Source of the DNA: Spirosoma radiotolerans
GTDB lineage: Bacteria > Bacteroidota > Bacteroidia > Cytophagales > Spirosomataceae
DNA length: 64,000 nt
Assembly (NCBI RefSeq): GCF_000974425.1
Contig: NZ_CP010429.1
Coordinates: forward strand, 5,782,501 to 5,846,500
Direction: 5' to 3'
Positions within the stretch are counted from its first letter, which is position 1. Each line of letters opens with the position of its first letter. Below the pieces are notes generated by a model. That model saw nothing but the letters and a program-made list of their open reading frames with translations, did no database searches and was not told the DNA's origin. Positions 17,947 through 26,001 of the stretch are shown piece by piece. The translations under genes and the position numbers were made by a program.

Positions 17947-18149
17947 ATGAAAAAAATAATGCTGATCTCAGGGATAGCCATTATAGCCGCTTTAACGACA
18001 AACCCGACAAAATTACTTACCTCCCCTTCTTCTAGCAGGTATTGATTTTTCCGAACCCTTTTCTGTACCGCGGCATTTGCAATCAATTCCAGTTCTTCCG
18101 GCGTCAGCTTCCCTTTTTGATGAAGATAGTCTATAAATGTTGGCAACAT
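17947..18149. pseudogene. Junction of a lost secreted-protein gene and a truncated Crp/Fnr gene
   Basis: On the plus strand 17947-18045 encodes a signal peptide (MKKIMLISGIAIIAALTTNP) and soon stops. On the minus strand 18149 down to about 18000 encodes the first ~50 residues of a Crp/Fnr regulator (MLPTFIDYLHQ, then KNQYLLEEGEV). Its pattern matches the N-terminus of the intact Crp-type gene at 43603-44181. The Crp frame then runs into antisense of the signal peptide gene. This is a deletion or recombination scar joining two gene starts head to head. Confidence 0.6.
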
Positions 18150-18391
18150 TGTAACGGCTTTTTAACAAAGCTATTTAAAAGCTGCCATATTAGTAGATCA
18201 GGTTTTTTGAACATGATGCTTACATTGATTCTACCGCTTTATGTCCATTCGTCCCTCTAAACATCCTGCTTTTATTTTCTGCCTGAAGGCTGCACTACTG
18301 AGATGAACCATCGTACCTGTTCAACGCATGGTGAAGCTTGCTTAGGAATTGCCAACTTAGCCTGTGGTAAATTCTTAGAGCGCAGATCAAC

Positions 18392-18597
18392 TGATTTATT
18401 TGGTTTCCTGTGCGCCTTGGACCCAGTCTCTGGCGAAAGCAATGAGTTCAGACTTAGGCTTTTCATCGATGTCCGCCTGGTCGTATCCTGCCTTTTTCAA
18501 CGTTTCGGCCAAGTGACGCTCAAATTCATTGAAGCTGGTCTGTATGACCTTAGCGCCATTAAGTTCCTGAAAGAGACTAAAAGTAAGAATACAAGGC
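18392..18597 (-). pseudogene. C-terminal gene fragment, unknown family
   Basis: The minus strand is open for 67 codons without a start codon, ending in TAA. The part ELNGAKVIQTSFNEFERHLA and the following ETLKKAGYDQADIDEKP have protein-like composition and a natural C-terminus (FARDWVQGAQETK). I do not recognise the family. It begins immediately downstream of the DinB gene in the same direction and looks like the remaining tail of a truncated gene. Confidence 0.35.
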
Positions 18598-18606
18598 CAC
18601 AGCAGG

Positions 18607-19131
18607 TCATTTCGCTACTCTAAGGCCGAAATCATGGCGCTTATCTACTACGCGCTTGATGAGTCCAATTTGTCCGCAGTGGTACATGGTGTGCTTAATA
18701 TTCCAGTCAATAGCCTCCCGTTTTGTAGTGGCGATTGGATGAGCAGTAGGAGTAGGTTCTAGCCTATGATCCAGCTCCCAAACTTGCAGCGTCGTCAGAA
18801 CAGCCAACGACTTTTGCTGCATGACCCGTAAATCCGCCAATAACTTAGCTGAAGCTACTTTACCTACTGACTGGGAAGGCTCGGATTGGGTAAACAAGTC
18901 ACTGTACTCGCGGATGGGAAGCTGCTGAAGTATATCCATTTGGTGGCCCCGAATGACCAGAATAGAATGAAAATACTGACTGATAATCAAATGCCCAAGT
19001 TGCCAGTCAATACTGGACTCGACTGTTGGAGGAATAATTTTCCACTTCTCAAAGGGCACGGTCTCAACCAGCTTATTAATCCATTGGTAGGCATCAGCGG
19101 TTTGGTTAATCAACATCTGTGTTTCCGTCAT
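18607..19131 (-). CDS. DinB-like family protein
   Basis: A 174-residue four-helix-bundle protein of the DinB/YfiT superfamily. The three metal-ligand histidines are visible: GHLIISQY near residue 47, and HTMYHCGQIGL near residues 147-151. Bacterial members bind a divalent metal and are used as thiol transferases or stress-related enzymes; the substrate here is unknown. The sequence is complete, with a natural start MTETQMLINQTADAYQWI. It sits isolated between gene fragments. Codon use looks ordinary. Confidence 0.8.
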   Translation of the reverse strand: MTETQMLINQTADAYQWINKLVETVPFEKWKIIPPTVESSIDWQLGHLIISQYFHSILVIRGHQMDILQQLPIREYSDLFTQSEPSQSVGKVASAKLLADLRVMQQKSLAVLTTLQVWELDHRLEPTPTAHPIATTKREAIDWNIKHTMYHCGQIGLIKRVVDKRHDFGLRVAK

Positions 19132-19380
19132 GAGTAGTCAACAAGTTGGCTTAGTAGAAAAGCGGATCGTATTCTTATCGGCTAAGTTATTGGAACTCCC
19201 CCTAAAAACTAGCGTGTACCCATGTAGAAATAAGTTTTATGGGTTCTTAAGGTAACCAGGTTTTCATAAGGAGCCATCCACCAGGCTCTCATTTGACTTC
19301 GTTATAAACCCACTAGGTTTTAGATTCAGATCCTTTGTTTGCTAGCCACCCAAGACTTTACTGTGTATATTGGTCCCACC

Positions 19381-19698
19381 ATGGAAAATCAAAGCCCAAT
19401 CCTTCGCTACCTGTCAACGGCTTATCGAGAGCAGACGCCTGTCATGTCTAACACCGATGCGTACGTGAGCCGCTTGACCATTATCGCGGAAGATCCCCTG
19501 TTGTTCGAGGTTGATTTAACCATCGGCCCTGACCGGGTGCGGACGTACGCCATCCAGAAGCAGCCGACCGTGTCGACCGAAAATCCCTTCTATCAGGTCG
19601 CACCGGTGCATCAGGGCACAACAGGATCTTTCTCTAAACTATCCGAGTCGGACTTGTACTACATGATTACTGGTAAATCGTTGACCGACGAAGAGTAA
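19381..19698 (+). CDS. Hypothetical protein, 105 residues
   Basis: It starts at the ATG at 19381 (MENQSPILRYLSTAYREQTP). An in-frame TTG at 19339 would add 14 residues, but the ATG is more likely. The protein is soluble and acidic, without signal peptide, membrane segment or known motif. The GC-rich third positions (for example GACCGGGTGCGGACG) argue that it is a real gene within an eroded region. I do not recognise the family. Confidence 0.5.
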   Translation: MENQSPILRYLSTAYREQTPVMSNTDAYVSRLTIIAEDPLLFEVDLTIGPDRVRTYAIQKQPTVSTENPFYQVAPVHQGTTGSFSKLSESDLYYMITGKSLTDEE

Positions 19699-20070
19699 CA
19701 GGCTACGTTCGACAAGCCGCGCCTTAGCCTGTTGGCTCTCAGCCCGCAATAGATAGACGCTTTATATAACTGCTTATTAATAAGGGCTTTTTCTAAAACA
19801 TGACTTATCTGGATTGCCTATAATAACGTCCATTTATTGACCCCGCCTTCTGTCTTACCGCTGTAAGACAGCGCTTGTTTTTGTCTTACATATTGTAGTA
19901 CTTAACATATAGTAGGTAGCTGTTGTAGAAGTCGGTCAGTCGCTTAATTGAACCGTCCTGGCTGCTATTCTATGGCCAAAAATTACTCGTATTTTGGCCC
20001 AGTAGTTGCCGGAGCAGGCAGTACTGAGACTTTTGCAACAGCCACCTAGCTTATACTGACCTGAACATGA
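19699..20070. other. Gene-free stretch with one hairpin
   Basis: The only structure noted is CTGTCTTA (19850-19857) pairing with TAAGACAG (19864-19871), followed by a T-rich run. No gene can be supported. Confidence 0.45.
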
Positions 20071-20472
20071 TTAGCTCTTTATTTTTAATAGAATGTGTCT
20101 GGTCAAGACCTCTCCGTCTTTCTGATCTAATAGTTGGACAATGTGATAGCCAAACTCCGTTTTGAAGGGCTTTGACAATTCCGACTTATGCAATCGATTA
20201 ATCATCAGGCCAAAATTAGCCACAAACTGATTGGGCTTTTGCCAGCCTAAGTTTCCCCCAACTGTATAGGAACCGTAATCTTGAGAGTAGGCTTGAGCGA
20301 GTTTATCAAAGGCGTAGCCAGCTTTTAGTTTTCGGTATAAGCGCGTGATCTCCTTCTTAGCGCTTAAATCATCGTAGTGATTTTTATTGTTGGTTTCAAG
20401 AAGTACTTGCCCGTATGAAGTAGGTAATTTTTTACCTATGAAAAGGATCAAAAAGATGACAAAGTACTTCAT
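20071..20472 (-). CDS. Small secreted parvulin-type peptidyl-prolyl isomerase
   Basis: A 133-residue protein with a signal peptide (MKYFVIFLILFIGKKL...SYG) and one PpiC/parvulin domain. The typical elements are KAGYAFDKLAQAYSQD, GGNLGWQKPNQFV and the end strand FGYHIVQLLDQ. Members fold proteins in the periplasm. After the domain the chain adds GEVLTRHILLKIKS and stops. RHILLK is normally the first strand of a second parvulin domain, as in SurA-like tandem proteins. This gene is therefore either a truncated tandem form or a compact variant. Confidence 0.7.
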   Translation of the reverse strand: MKYFVIFLILFIGKKLPTSYGQVLLETNNKNHYDDLSAKKEITRLYRKLKAGYAFDKLAQAYSQDYGSYTVGGNLGWQKPNQFVANFGLMINRLHKSELSKPFKTEFGYHIVQLLDQKDGEVLTRHILLKIKS

Positions 20473-20891
20473 TGGTATATATGTTTAATAAGAAGACCTC
20501 TAAACAAATGATTCAGTTGTAAAGGCCGAATCCCAATGTATAACCAAACGGTATGCTAACCTTAAAACTGCTTGACAGTCCTTTACTCGTTCTTGGAGAT
20601 TCAATGTATGGATATTCCATTAATATGATATTGTTCTTTTTTCTCCCCCTTCCAAAAGACAATCCGGCCCGTTTTCATTGCTTGTATATAGTGGCTGAGC
20701 TTGGAATAATCGCTTACCATAAGAGTACTAATGCGACTACATTAAGAAAAGTAAAATTTGACTCTTTTAATCTATTTTCAAAATACGCTTGCCAAAACCA
20801 GATGACAGGAATTTTATAGATTTATTCCTTATTTAGAGCATTTTGGGGCATAAACACTACCTGGACGTTTGACATTAACTACCGCCTGTAT
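20473..20891. other. AT-rich stretch without a supported gene
   Basis: An 88-codon frame at 20553-20819 exists, but it has no recognisable domain, biased composition or promoter, so I do not call it. TTTGAC at 20868 resembles a -33 element, but no matching -7 element follows. Confidence 0.4.
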
Positions 20892-21464
20892 ATGATAAAG
20901 CAACCCCACTATGGAAAGATTATATTGCTTAATGGTGCCTCCAGCGCCGGAAAATCTACCCTCGCCAAAGCCCTACAGCAACAGCTCGATGAACCTTTTC
21001 TGCGCTTCTCTTTCGACTTGTTTTTGTTTGAATCTGATATTCTACCTAAACACTTTATCCGGAGACAATCACATACCTGGGCTCCATTACGGGTTCAATG
21101 GCTGGAAGGATACTTCAACTGTTTACCTGCTCTGGCTTTCGCCGGCAATAATCTAGTAATTGATTATATCCTTGAAACCCAGCAGGAGCTCGACCAACTC
21201 ACGGCGTTGCTTGCGCCTTTTGAGGTTTTCTTTGTGGGCGTTCATTGTCCTTTACCCGAATTGGAGCGACGCGAGCAAGCACGAGGTGACCGGCGGGTTG
21301 GGGATGCCCAACGCGATTGGGCGAGGGTTCACTCCTTTAGCCGGTACGACTTTGAAATTGATTCGAGCCAACCGGTTGAGCAAAACACGGTGGCGCTCAT
21401 CAATGCGTGGCGAACCAGATCAGGCCCGAACGTATTTCAAAGCAGGCGGCTTAATTCGCTCTAA
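20892..21464 (+). CDS. Chloramphenicol phosphotransferase-like P-loop kinase
   Basis: A 190-residue cytosolic kinase of the CPT family. The Walker A motif is GASSAGKS (residues 15-22). The family's RGDRRVGDA motif sits near residue 132 and supplies catalytic and lid arginines. Streptomyces CPT phosphorylates chloramphenicol. Homologues in Bacteroidota are usually uncharacterised nucleotide- or small-molecule kinases, so an antibiotic substrate should not be assumed. It is a single gene without evident operon partners. Confidence 0.8.
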   Translation: MIKQPHYGKIILLNGASSAGKSTLAKALQQQLDEPFLRFSFDLFLFESDILPKHFIRRQSHTWAPLRVQWLEGYFNCLPALAFAGNNLVIDYILETQQELDQLTALLAPFEVFFVGVHCPLPELERREQARGDRRVGDAQRDWARVHSFSRYDFEIDSSQPVEQNTVALINAWRTRSGPNVFQSRRLNSL

Positions 21465-21694
21465 AAAGATGCTAAGGCAGGCATTACCTGCAAACTAAGC
21501 TGGTTAATCCACGAAACCAGCGCAACTAAAGCGTAAGCTACTGATCAGATTGGACAGCGATTAAAAAAGCGGTCGCTTAAAACGCTCCTTCTTAGACGCC
21601 AAGGCTTTCAGGCTATAGGGGAGGTACTCAGCGAGTCAGTCTCATACTTAAGGTACCTCCAAACCGACAAGCCAGCTAATTTTCTTTTCGAAAA
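21465..21694. other. Gene-free stretch before the arsR operator
   Basis: I see no coding frame or repeat here. The palindromic operator of the next gene begins at 21695. Confidence 0.4.
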
Positions 21695-21750
21695 AACTTG
21701 CGAAACCGAATGGTTGCAGATATATTTGCAACCATTCGGTTTCGCAAGTT
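21695..21750. promoter_or_regulatory. Operator palindrome enclosing the arsR promoter
   Basis: AACTTGCGAAACCGAATGGT and the next four bases (21695-21718) are perfectly repeated inverted at 21727-21750, around an 8-base loop. The promoter lies inside: TTG at 21698 and TATATTTG at 21721-21728, spaced 23 bases. A dimeric regulator bound here would cover the whole promoter. The ArsR-type gene starts 14 bases later, so autorepression is the simplest reading. Confidence 0.75.
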
Positions 21751-21764
21751 AACCCAAAAACAAG

Positions 21765-22076
21765 ATGAGACGAGATATCTTTCAGGCTATAGCAGACCCC
21801 TCCAGGCGGGCCATCATCACCCTGATTGCCTTGCAGGCCATGACACCCAACGCCATTGCTGACAACTTCAACACAACCCGACAGGCGGTTTCCAAACACC
21901 TTCGCATACTCACCGAATGCGAACTGGTTAGAGCTCAACAGCAAGGACGGGAAATCTACTACTCTCTGGAAGTTGAAAAACTAAAAGAGATTGATCTGTG
22001 GGTAAACCAATTCAGGAAAATTTGGGAAACCCGTTTTAGTCAACTCGACGATGTATTATCAACTCTCAAAAAATAA
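21765..22076 (+). CDS. ArsR-family transcriptional regulator
   Basis: A 103-residue winged-helix repressor, a typical ArsR length. The opening [20 protein letters not shown] and the recognition helix [20 protein letters not shown] are clear, followed by the wing [11 protein letters not shown]. There is no metal-binding Cys motif. It belongs to the subgroup paired with SRPBCC/AHSA1 proteins, where the effector is probably a small hydrophobic molecule rather than a metal. It is followed after 5 bases by that partner gene and preceded by a palindrome over its own promoter. Confidence 0.9.
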   Translation: MRRDIFQAIADPSRRAIITLIALQAMTPNAIADNFNTTRQAVSKHLRILTECELVRAQQQGREIYYSLEVEKLKEIDLWVNQFRKIWETRFSQLDDVLSTLKK

Positions 22077-22081
22077 TAAAA

Positions 22082-22570
22082 ATGAACGATTTCCTCGTTG
22101 ACAAAACAACCAAAACGGTAAGCTTCTCCAGAGAATTTGATGCCGAGCTTTCGTTGGTATGGGATGCTTATACGAAGCAGGAACTTCTGGACCAATGGTG
22201 GGCACCCAAACCGTGGACTTCAAAAACGAAATTTATGGATTTTACAGTTGGCGGTCGACGGTTTTATGCGATGGTAAGCCCTGAAGGCGATGAGCATTGG
22301 TCCCTTCAAACATACACCTCCATCAGTCCCAAAACCAATTTCAAATTGTTGAATGCTTTTGCCGACAAAGATGAAAACCCAGAGTTGCCCGGTTCTGAGT
22401 GGGATTTAACTTTCAGTGAGCGTAACGGGAAGACAACTGTACGGATTAGTATTTATAATGAATCGCTTGCCCGCTTAGAGAAGATGCTTGATATGGGCTT
22501 CAAGGAAGGAACGGCTATGAACCTGAAAAACTTGGAAGAGTTATTGGCCACTTTATCAAAACAACAGTAA
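22082..22570 (+). CDS. SRPBCC (AHSA1-like) domain protein
   Basis: A 162-residue single-domain protein of the START/Bet v1-like fold, AHSA1 subgroup. Diagnostic segments are [29 protein letters not shown] and, near the end, [17 protein letters not shown]. Such proteins bind hydrophobic ligands in a deep cavity. The pairing with an upstream ArsR gene (5-base gap, one transcript) is a frequent arrangement and suggests a ligand-responsive unit. Ligand unknown. Confidence 0.85.
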   Translation: MNDFLVDKTTKTVSFSREFDAELSLVWDAYTKQELLDQWWAPKPWTSKTKFMDFTVGGRRFYAMVSPEGDEHWSLQTYTSISPKTNFKLLNAFADKDENPELPGSEWDLTFSERNGKTTVRISIYNESLARLEKMLDMGFKEGTAMNLKNLEELLATLSKQQ

Positions 22571-23051
22571 AGGAATGTAGTGCCGTTATCATCGGCTTGG
22601 CGCGTAGGAAAGATATGAAACCTGAATTAGTAGTTAAATCGGTAGTAGTACATTCGTTAGCAGACAGTTTCAAATACCCTAGCATCGCCAATCCATAAAT
22701 CGTTGACAGCGAATATAAATAGCCGGTAAGTTCCGCATCGTTTAGCGGCTAGCGTCACTTACTGGCTGCTATATGCTCCGTTTGGATCGTTTAACGAGAA
22801 TTTATAGCAACCACCCGTTGCCTAATCTCGTTAAACGCTCCCGAATGAGAGATGGCGGGCCGTTGTTTGTGTGGATACCGGTCCCGACAATTGATGGCGT
22901 ACTGTTCGAAAGGATGCTGCAACTGGACTTGGCCAATAATGCATCGTGCAAGATAGACGAAAAACAAAGAATGAGCCTGATGGAATAGTGATGAACGCTG
23001 TTTCTATAGATGGCGCCCCATCGCTTTGCACCGGAGAATAGACTGAAGGGC
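22571..23051. other. Stretch without a supported gene; one 12-bp inverted repeat
   Basis: CGTTTAACGAGA (22788-22799) is repeated inverted at 22826-22837. It might be the end of a small mobile element or a terminator; no second copy was seen in this window. A 47-codon plus frame from 22847 (MRDGGPLFVWIPVPTIDGV...) ends in a stop and is not recognisable. Confidence 0.4.
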
Positions 23052-23633
23052 TCAGACAATGACCAGGAGCGTAGTCGTAATGATGTCATCAAAAAAACGA
23101 CGATCACTGGTCGACTTGACAGAGACCTGTATGCCTTTGATAGTGTTGTTAAGGAAACGGGCAAGCGCCTGGGCATCTTTCTCTTTGCCGATTTCCCCAT
23201 TTTCCTGACCCTGCCGAATGATCCCGATGAAGGCCTGTTCTAATTGCTGTTCGGTCTCACGGACCAACTGACTAACCTGAGAATCCTGATTAGCGAGTTC
23301 GATGCCGGCATTGACCGTAAAACATCCTTTGCGTTGCTGGTCAGTGAGCAGTTCGTCCACGACCATTTCCAGTAACTTTTGAATGGCCGCTTTGGCTGAA
23401 GTAGCCTGTCCGGTGAGCTTATTTACCTGACTTTCGTACTGCTGTTTGTACAGATTAAGCGCTTTTAGATAAAGCTGATACTTGTCTCCAAAAGTATCGT
23501 ACAGGCTGGACCGACTGATGCCAAGGCCGTCCACCAGATCTTGCATAGACGTGCCGTTATAGCCCTTTTCCCAGAAAAGGCATACCGCTTTCTGTAGCAC
23601 GTCTTGTTGATCAAAATCTTTTGTCCTGGCCAT
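23052..23633 (-). CDS. TetR/AcrR-family transcriptional regulator
   Basis: A 193-residue repressor. The N-terminal helix-turn-helix reads DVLQKAVCLFWEKGYNGTSM, then QDLVDGLGISRSSLYDTFGD. The C-terminal ligand domain belongs to the common TetR_C type with KGCFTVNAGIELA. The start is MARTKDFDQQ at 23633; an open frame extends further upstream but would overlap the SDR gene. It lies 50 bases behind the SDR gene in the same direction, with a hairpin terminator in the gap. Two palindromes in front of the SDR gene are its likely operators. Confidence 0.85.
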   Translation of the reverse strand: MARTKDFDQQDVLQKAVCLFWEKGYNGTSMQDLVDGLGISRSSLYDTFGDKYQLYLKALNLYKQQYESQVNKLTGQATSAKAAIQKLLEMVVDELLTDQQRKGCFTVNAGIELANQDSQVSQLVRETEQQLEQAFIGIIRQGQENGEIGKEKDAQALARFLNNTIKGIQVSVKSTSDRRFFDDIITTTLLVIV

Positions 23634-23640
23634 AAACGAT

Positions 23641-23661
23641 AAAAGCCCGCTGAGAGCGGGC
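23641..23661 (-). terminator. Terminator/attenuator between the SDR and tetR genes
   Basis: On the minus strand GCCCGCT-CTC-AGCGGGC is followed by TTTT. It sits in the 50-base gap of an apparent operon, so it would reduce tetR transcription relative to the reductase gene. Confidence 0.65.
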
Positions 23662-23683
23662 AATTTAAGGATTTCTAGACCGA

Positions 23684-24433
23684 TTAACGCATACCCCCGC
23701 TGGCGATTAGGGTTTCGCCAGTCAGCCAACCCGATTCGTCGGAGGCTAAGAATACAGCAATAGGAGCAATATCGGTCGGCTGCCCGATACGACCGAGCGG
23801 AGCGGTTTTTTCGGCATTCGCTTGGAAATCACTACCGATGAGACCAGCAGCATGAGCACCTTCAGTTTCAACCATGCCGGGATTAATCGAGTTGACCCGG
23901 ATTTTTTTTGCGCCCAGTTCTTTGGATAATACCTTCGTAATGGAATCGACCGAGGCTTTCGTTGCCGTATATATGGCGCTACCAGGCGGGGTGATTGCCG
24001 TTACAGCAGAGCCGATATTAATGATGCTGCCGCCTTTTTGGCCAAAATGATGAACCGCCCCCTGAGTCGCTAAAAGCAGCCCAAGAACATTGATGTTAAA
24101 TTGCCGATGGAAATCCGCTTCGGTAATATCTTCGATGCTGCCGAATTGGTAAACGCCAGCATTGTTGACCAGGATGTCGGCTTTCCCAAAGGCTTGTTCC
24201 GTTTCCCTGAAGAGCCGGTCAACATCGGCCGCGTTAGCCACATCACCCTGTATAGCGATGGCCTGGCCGCCATTACGGACGATTTCGGCGACTGTTTGTT
24301 CCGCTCCCGCCCTGGCGGACGCATAATTGATGACGACGGCGGCCCCTTCGGCGGCCAGACTTTTAGCAATACCGGCACCAATCCCCTTGGAGGCTCCAGT
24401 AACGACGGCTACTTTACGTTCTAATTTTTTCAT
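23684..24433 (-). CDS. Short-chain dehydrogenase/reductase, 3-oxoacyl-ACP-reductase-like
   Basis: A 249-residue classical SDR. The nucleotide motif is TGASKGIGAGIA, the structural motif is NNAG, and the active site has INIGSAVTAITPPGSAIY with Y-T-A-T-K (Tyr-x3-Lys). The substrate-loop region is NPGMVETEG. An ASAR segment after the second strand suggests NADPH preference. Such genes paired with a TetR regulator usually serve detoxification or carbonyl reduction rather than core fatty acid synthesis. It is regulated from paired palindromes just upstream. Confidence 0.85.
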   Translation of the reverse strand: MKKLERKVAVVTGASKGIGAGIAKSLAAEGAAVVINYASARAGAEQTVAEIVRNGGQAIAIQGDVANAADVDRLFRETEQAFGKADILVNNAGVYQFGSIEDITEADFHRQFNINVLGLLLATQGAVHHFGQKGGSIINIGSAVTAITPPGSAIYTATKASVDSITKVLSKELGAKKIRVNSINPGMVETEGAHAAGLIGSDFQANAEKTAPLGRIGQPTDIAPIAVFLASDESGWLTGETLIASGGMR

Positions 24434-24459
24434 GATTTCATACGCTCACTCTTCTATCT

Positions 24460-24504
24460 GGAATGATTGTTCCGTATTTACATACATTCTGGAATGATAG
24501 TTCC
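24460..24504. promoter_or_regulatory. Paired operator palindromes upstream of the SDR gene
   Basis: GGAATGATTGTTCC (24460-24473) and GGAATGATAGTTCC (24491-24504) are near-identical palindromes with arms GGAA/TTCC, spaced 31 bases from start to start (three helical turns). They lie 27 and 58 bases before the SDR start codon. Size and symmetry suit two TetR dimers. Confidence 0.7.
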
Positions 24505-24639
24505 ACTATTATACTAAAATTTAAAAGGAGAAAGATGGACCATCAAATCTGAGAGACTGAGGTCGGGATTTGGCAAAGAAGCCACCCGTTTGTTTTTAGA
24601 AGAAGACTGAAACGTAGTGGCCGCCATGCACTCACCGGA

Positions 24640-25182
24640 AAACCAGGCAGAACTTACGGCTTCCGAAAACCTGTTGCTGCTGATAGCTACACAGCCTACA
24701 ATTACATCCCCTATTCTGGCAAAAAATACCTGTCCGCTGTTCGGTAGAATATGCGATTCGGGCTGACCCAGTTGTTCCAGATCGTGCGGTTCAACTACGA
24801 AAAAATGGGAGATTCAGGCAATGTTCAGCCGTTTGAAACCTGGCTGATAGGCCTCGTTGTATGGGATGATGCCCGGTTTCACTCAGCGTCAGCAGACGCT
24901 TGCGACCGTCCCGCTCAGACTTGGCAGACACAATGAGCCCCTGTTTCTCAAGCTCATTGATCACCTGAACCACGGCCGGGTGCGTGATGCCCAGCCATTC
25001 GTCAATCTCCATTACAGCAACCGGCCCCTGTCGGGCAATGAGCACAAAAATGGTTGCCCAGCGCCCGTCGAAATCCACCCCGACTGCCGGTAGGTTGCCG
25101 TTACGGCCTGCCAGTAGACATCACTTTATCGCCTAAGTCGGCTGGCAAGCGCCAACTCAGCCATTTCGACCATAAAATCCAT
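24640..25182 (-). pseudogene. Decayed bifunctional MarR regulator / GNAT acetyltransferase
   Basis: The minus strand begins MDFMVEMAELALASRLRR and hits a stop. A second frame gives VDFDGRWATIFVLIARQGPV, IDEWLGITHPAVVQVINELE and SERDGRKRLLTLSETG, a clear MarR winged helix. A third frame gives FFVVEPHDLEQLGQPESHIL and GQVFFARIGDVIVGCVAI, the first part of a GNAT domain. This is the order of MarR-GNAT fusion proteins common in this group. An early stop and at least two frameshifts make it inactive. A palindrome TACTTAAGTA (25193-25202) upstream may be its old operator. Confidence 0.7.
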
Positions 25183-25329
25183 AGTATGTAAGTACTTAAG
25201 TAAGTAGGCATGGTAACTCACAAAGTCAAGTAAATTCTTACTCAAGACGCAACCGGATGGGGCGCATGACCGTACGGGCCCATATAATCAGTCCCGAAAA
25301 TTCATCACTGACCATTAACTCCTTCTGGT

Positions 25330-26001
25330 ATGTCAGGCTATTGTACCCTTCTGCGAACAACCTTATTTATTTTCCTGCTGTGTTCAGCCTCACTAAGTCA
25401 AGCCCAGGATTCGTCCTATGTGGCTCAACCATCCACCTCTCAGGTAGCTATTACGGGTAATACGCTGTCTGAACAGCCGCTTTTGCCCGAAAAGATGCTC
25501 TTTACACAACGGGTATTCTGGGGTCCAAATGGACTCCTTCGGGTCATTCATGCCGCTCCCCTTACGTCCGAAGGGCGACAGAAAGAACAAAAAGTACGTG
25601 GCTTCATGCTGGTCGCTCACCAGGTTACCGGCTATGCCACCCTAGCGGGATTTGTTATGCAGGGTATTCTGGGTGCTAAATTATCCCATGCGACAGGTGT
25701 AGAATACAATCGCCTGCTCAGTTTACAGCAAACAACGCTGACAATGACCAACATTGCTTACGGCACTACGGCCCTACTTTCGCTAACGGCTCCCCCGAAA
25801 ATACGAACCGACCGCAAAGCAACCTCAGGTGGTCTTAAGTTGCATGGCTATTTGTCCCTCATTCACCTGACTGGGTTCGTAGCCACCAATATTCTCGCCC
25901 AAAAAGCAACCCACGACTCTGCCTTCAGACCTTACCAGCCGGTAGCAGCCTTCACTACTCTGGCCGCCTTTGCCCCTGCCCTCATTGCCCTTAAGTTTTG
26001 A
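25330..26001 (+). CDS. Hypothetical exported membrane protein with conserved histidines
   Basis: A 223-residue protein with a signal peptide (cleavage near SLSQAQD, residue ~26) and about four hydrophobic segments around residues 92-112, 135-152, 172-192 and 203-221. Two of them begin with histidine (VAHQVTGYATLAGF and LHGYLSLIHLTGFV). This recalls cytochrome b561-like or other di-heme membrane proteins, but no family match is certain. It stands alone between a decayed MarR gene and the iron-uptake block. Confidence 0.6.
   Translation: MSGYCTLLRTTLFIFLLCSASLSQAQDSSYVAQPSTSQVAITGNTLSEQPLLPEKMLFTQRVFWGPNGLLRVIHAAPLTSEGRQKEQKVRGFMLVAHQVTGYATLAGFVMQGILGAKLSHATGVEYNRLLSLQQTTLTMTNIAYGTTALLSLTAPPKIRTDRKATSGGLKLHGYLSLIHLTGFVATNILAQKATHDSAFRPYQPVAAFTTLAAFAPALIALKF

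Noticed and set aside
18303..18623. 106-codon plus frame
   Set aside because: The minus strand in the same place shows a better protein-like fragment, so this is most likely its shadow.
20553..20819. 88-codon plus frame
   Set aside because: It has no recognisable domain, an AT-rich composition without codon bias, and no promoter.
22788..22837. 12-bp inverted repeat as ends of an insertion sequence
   Set aside because: Only 26 bases lie between the arms, and no transposase or target duplication is visible.
24101..24424. 107-codon plus frame
   Set aside because: It is antisense to the SDR gene.
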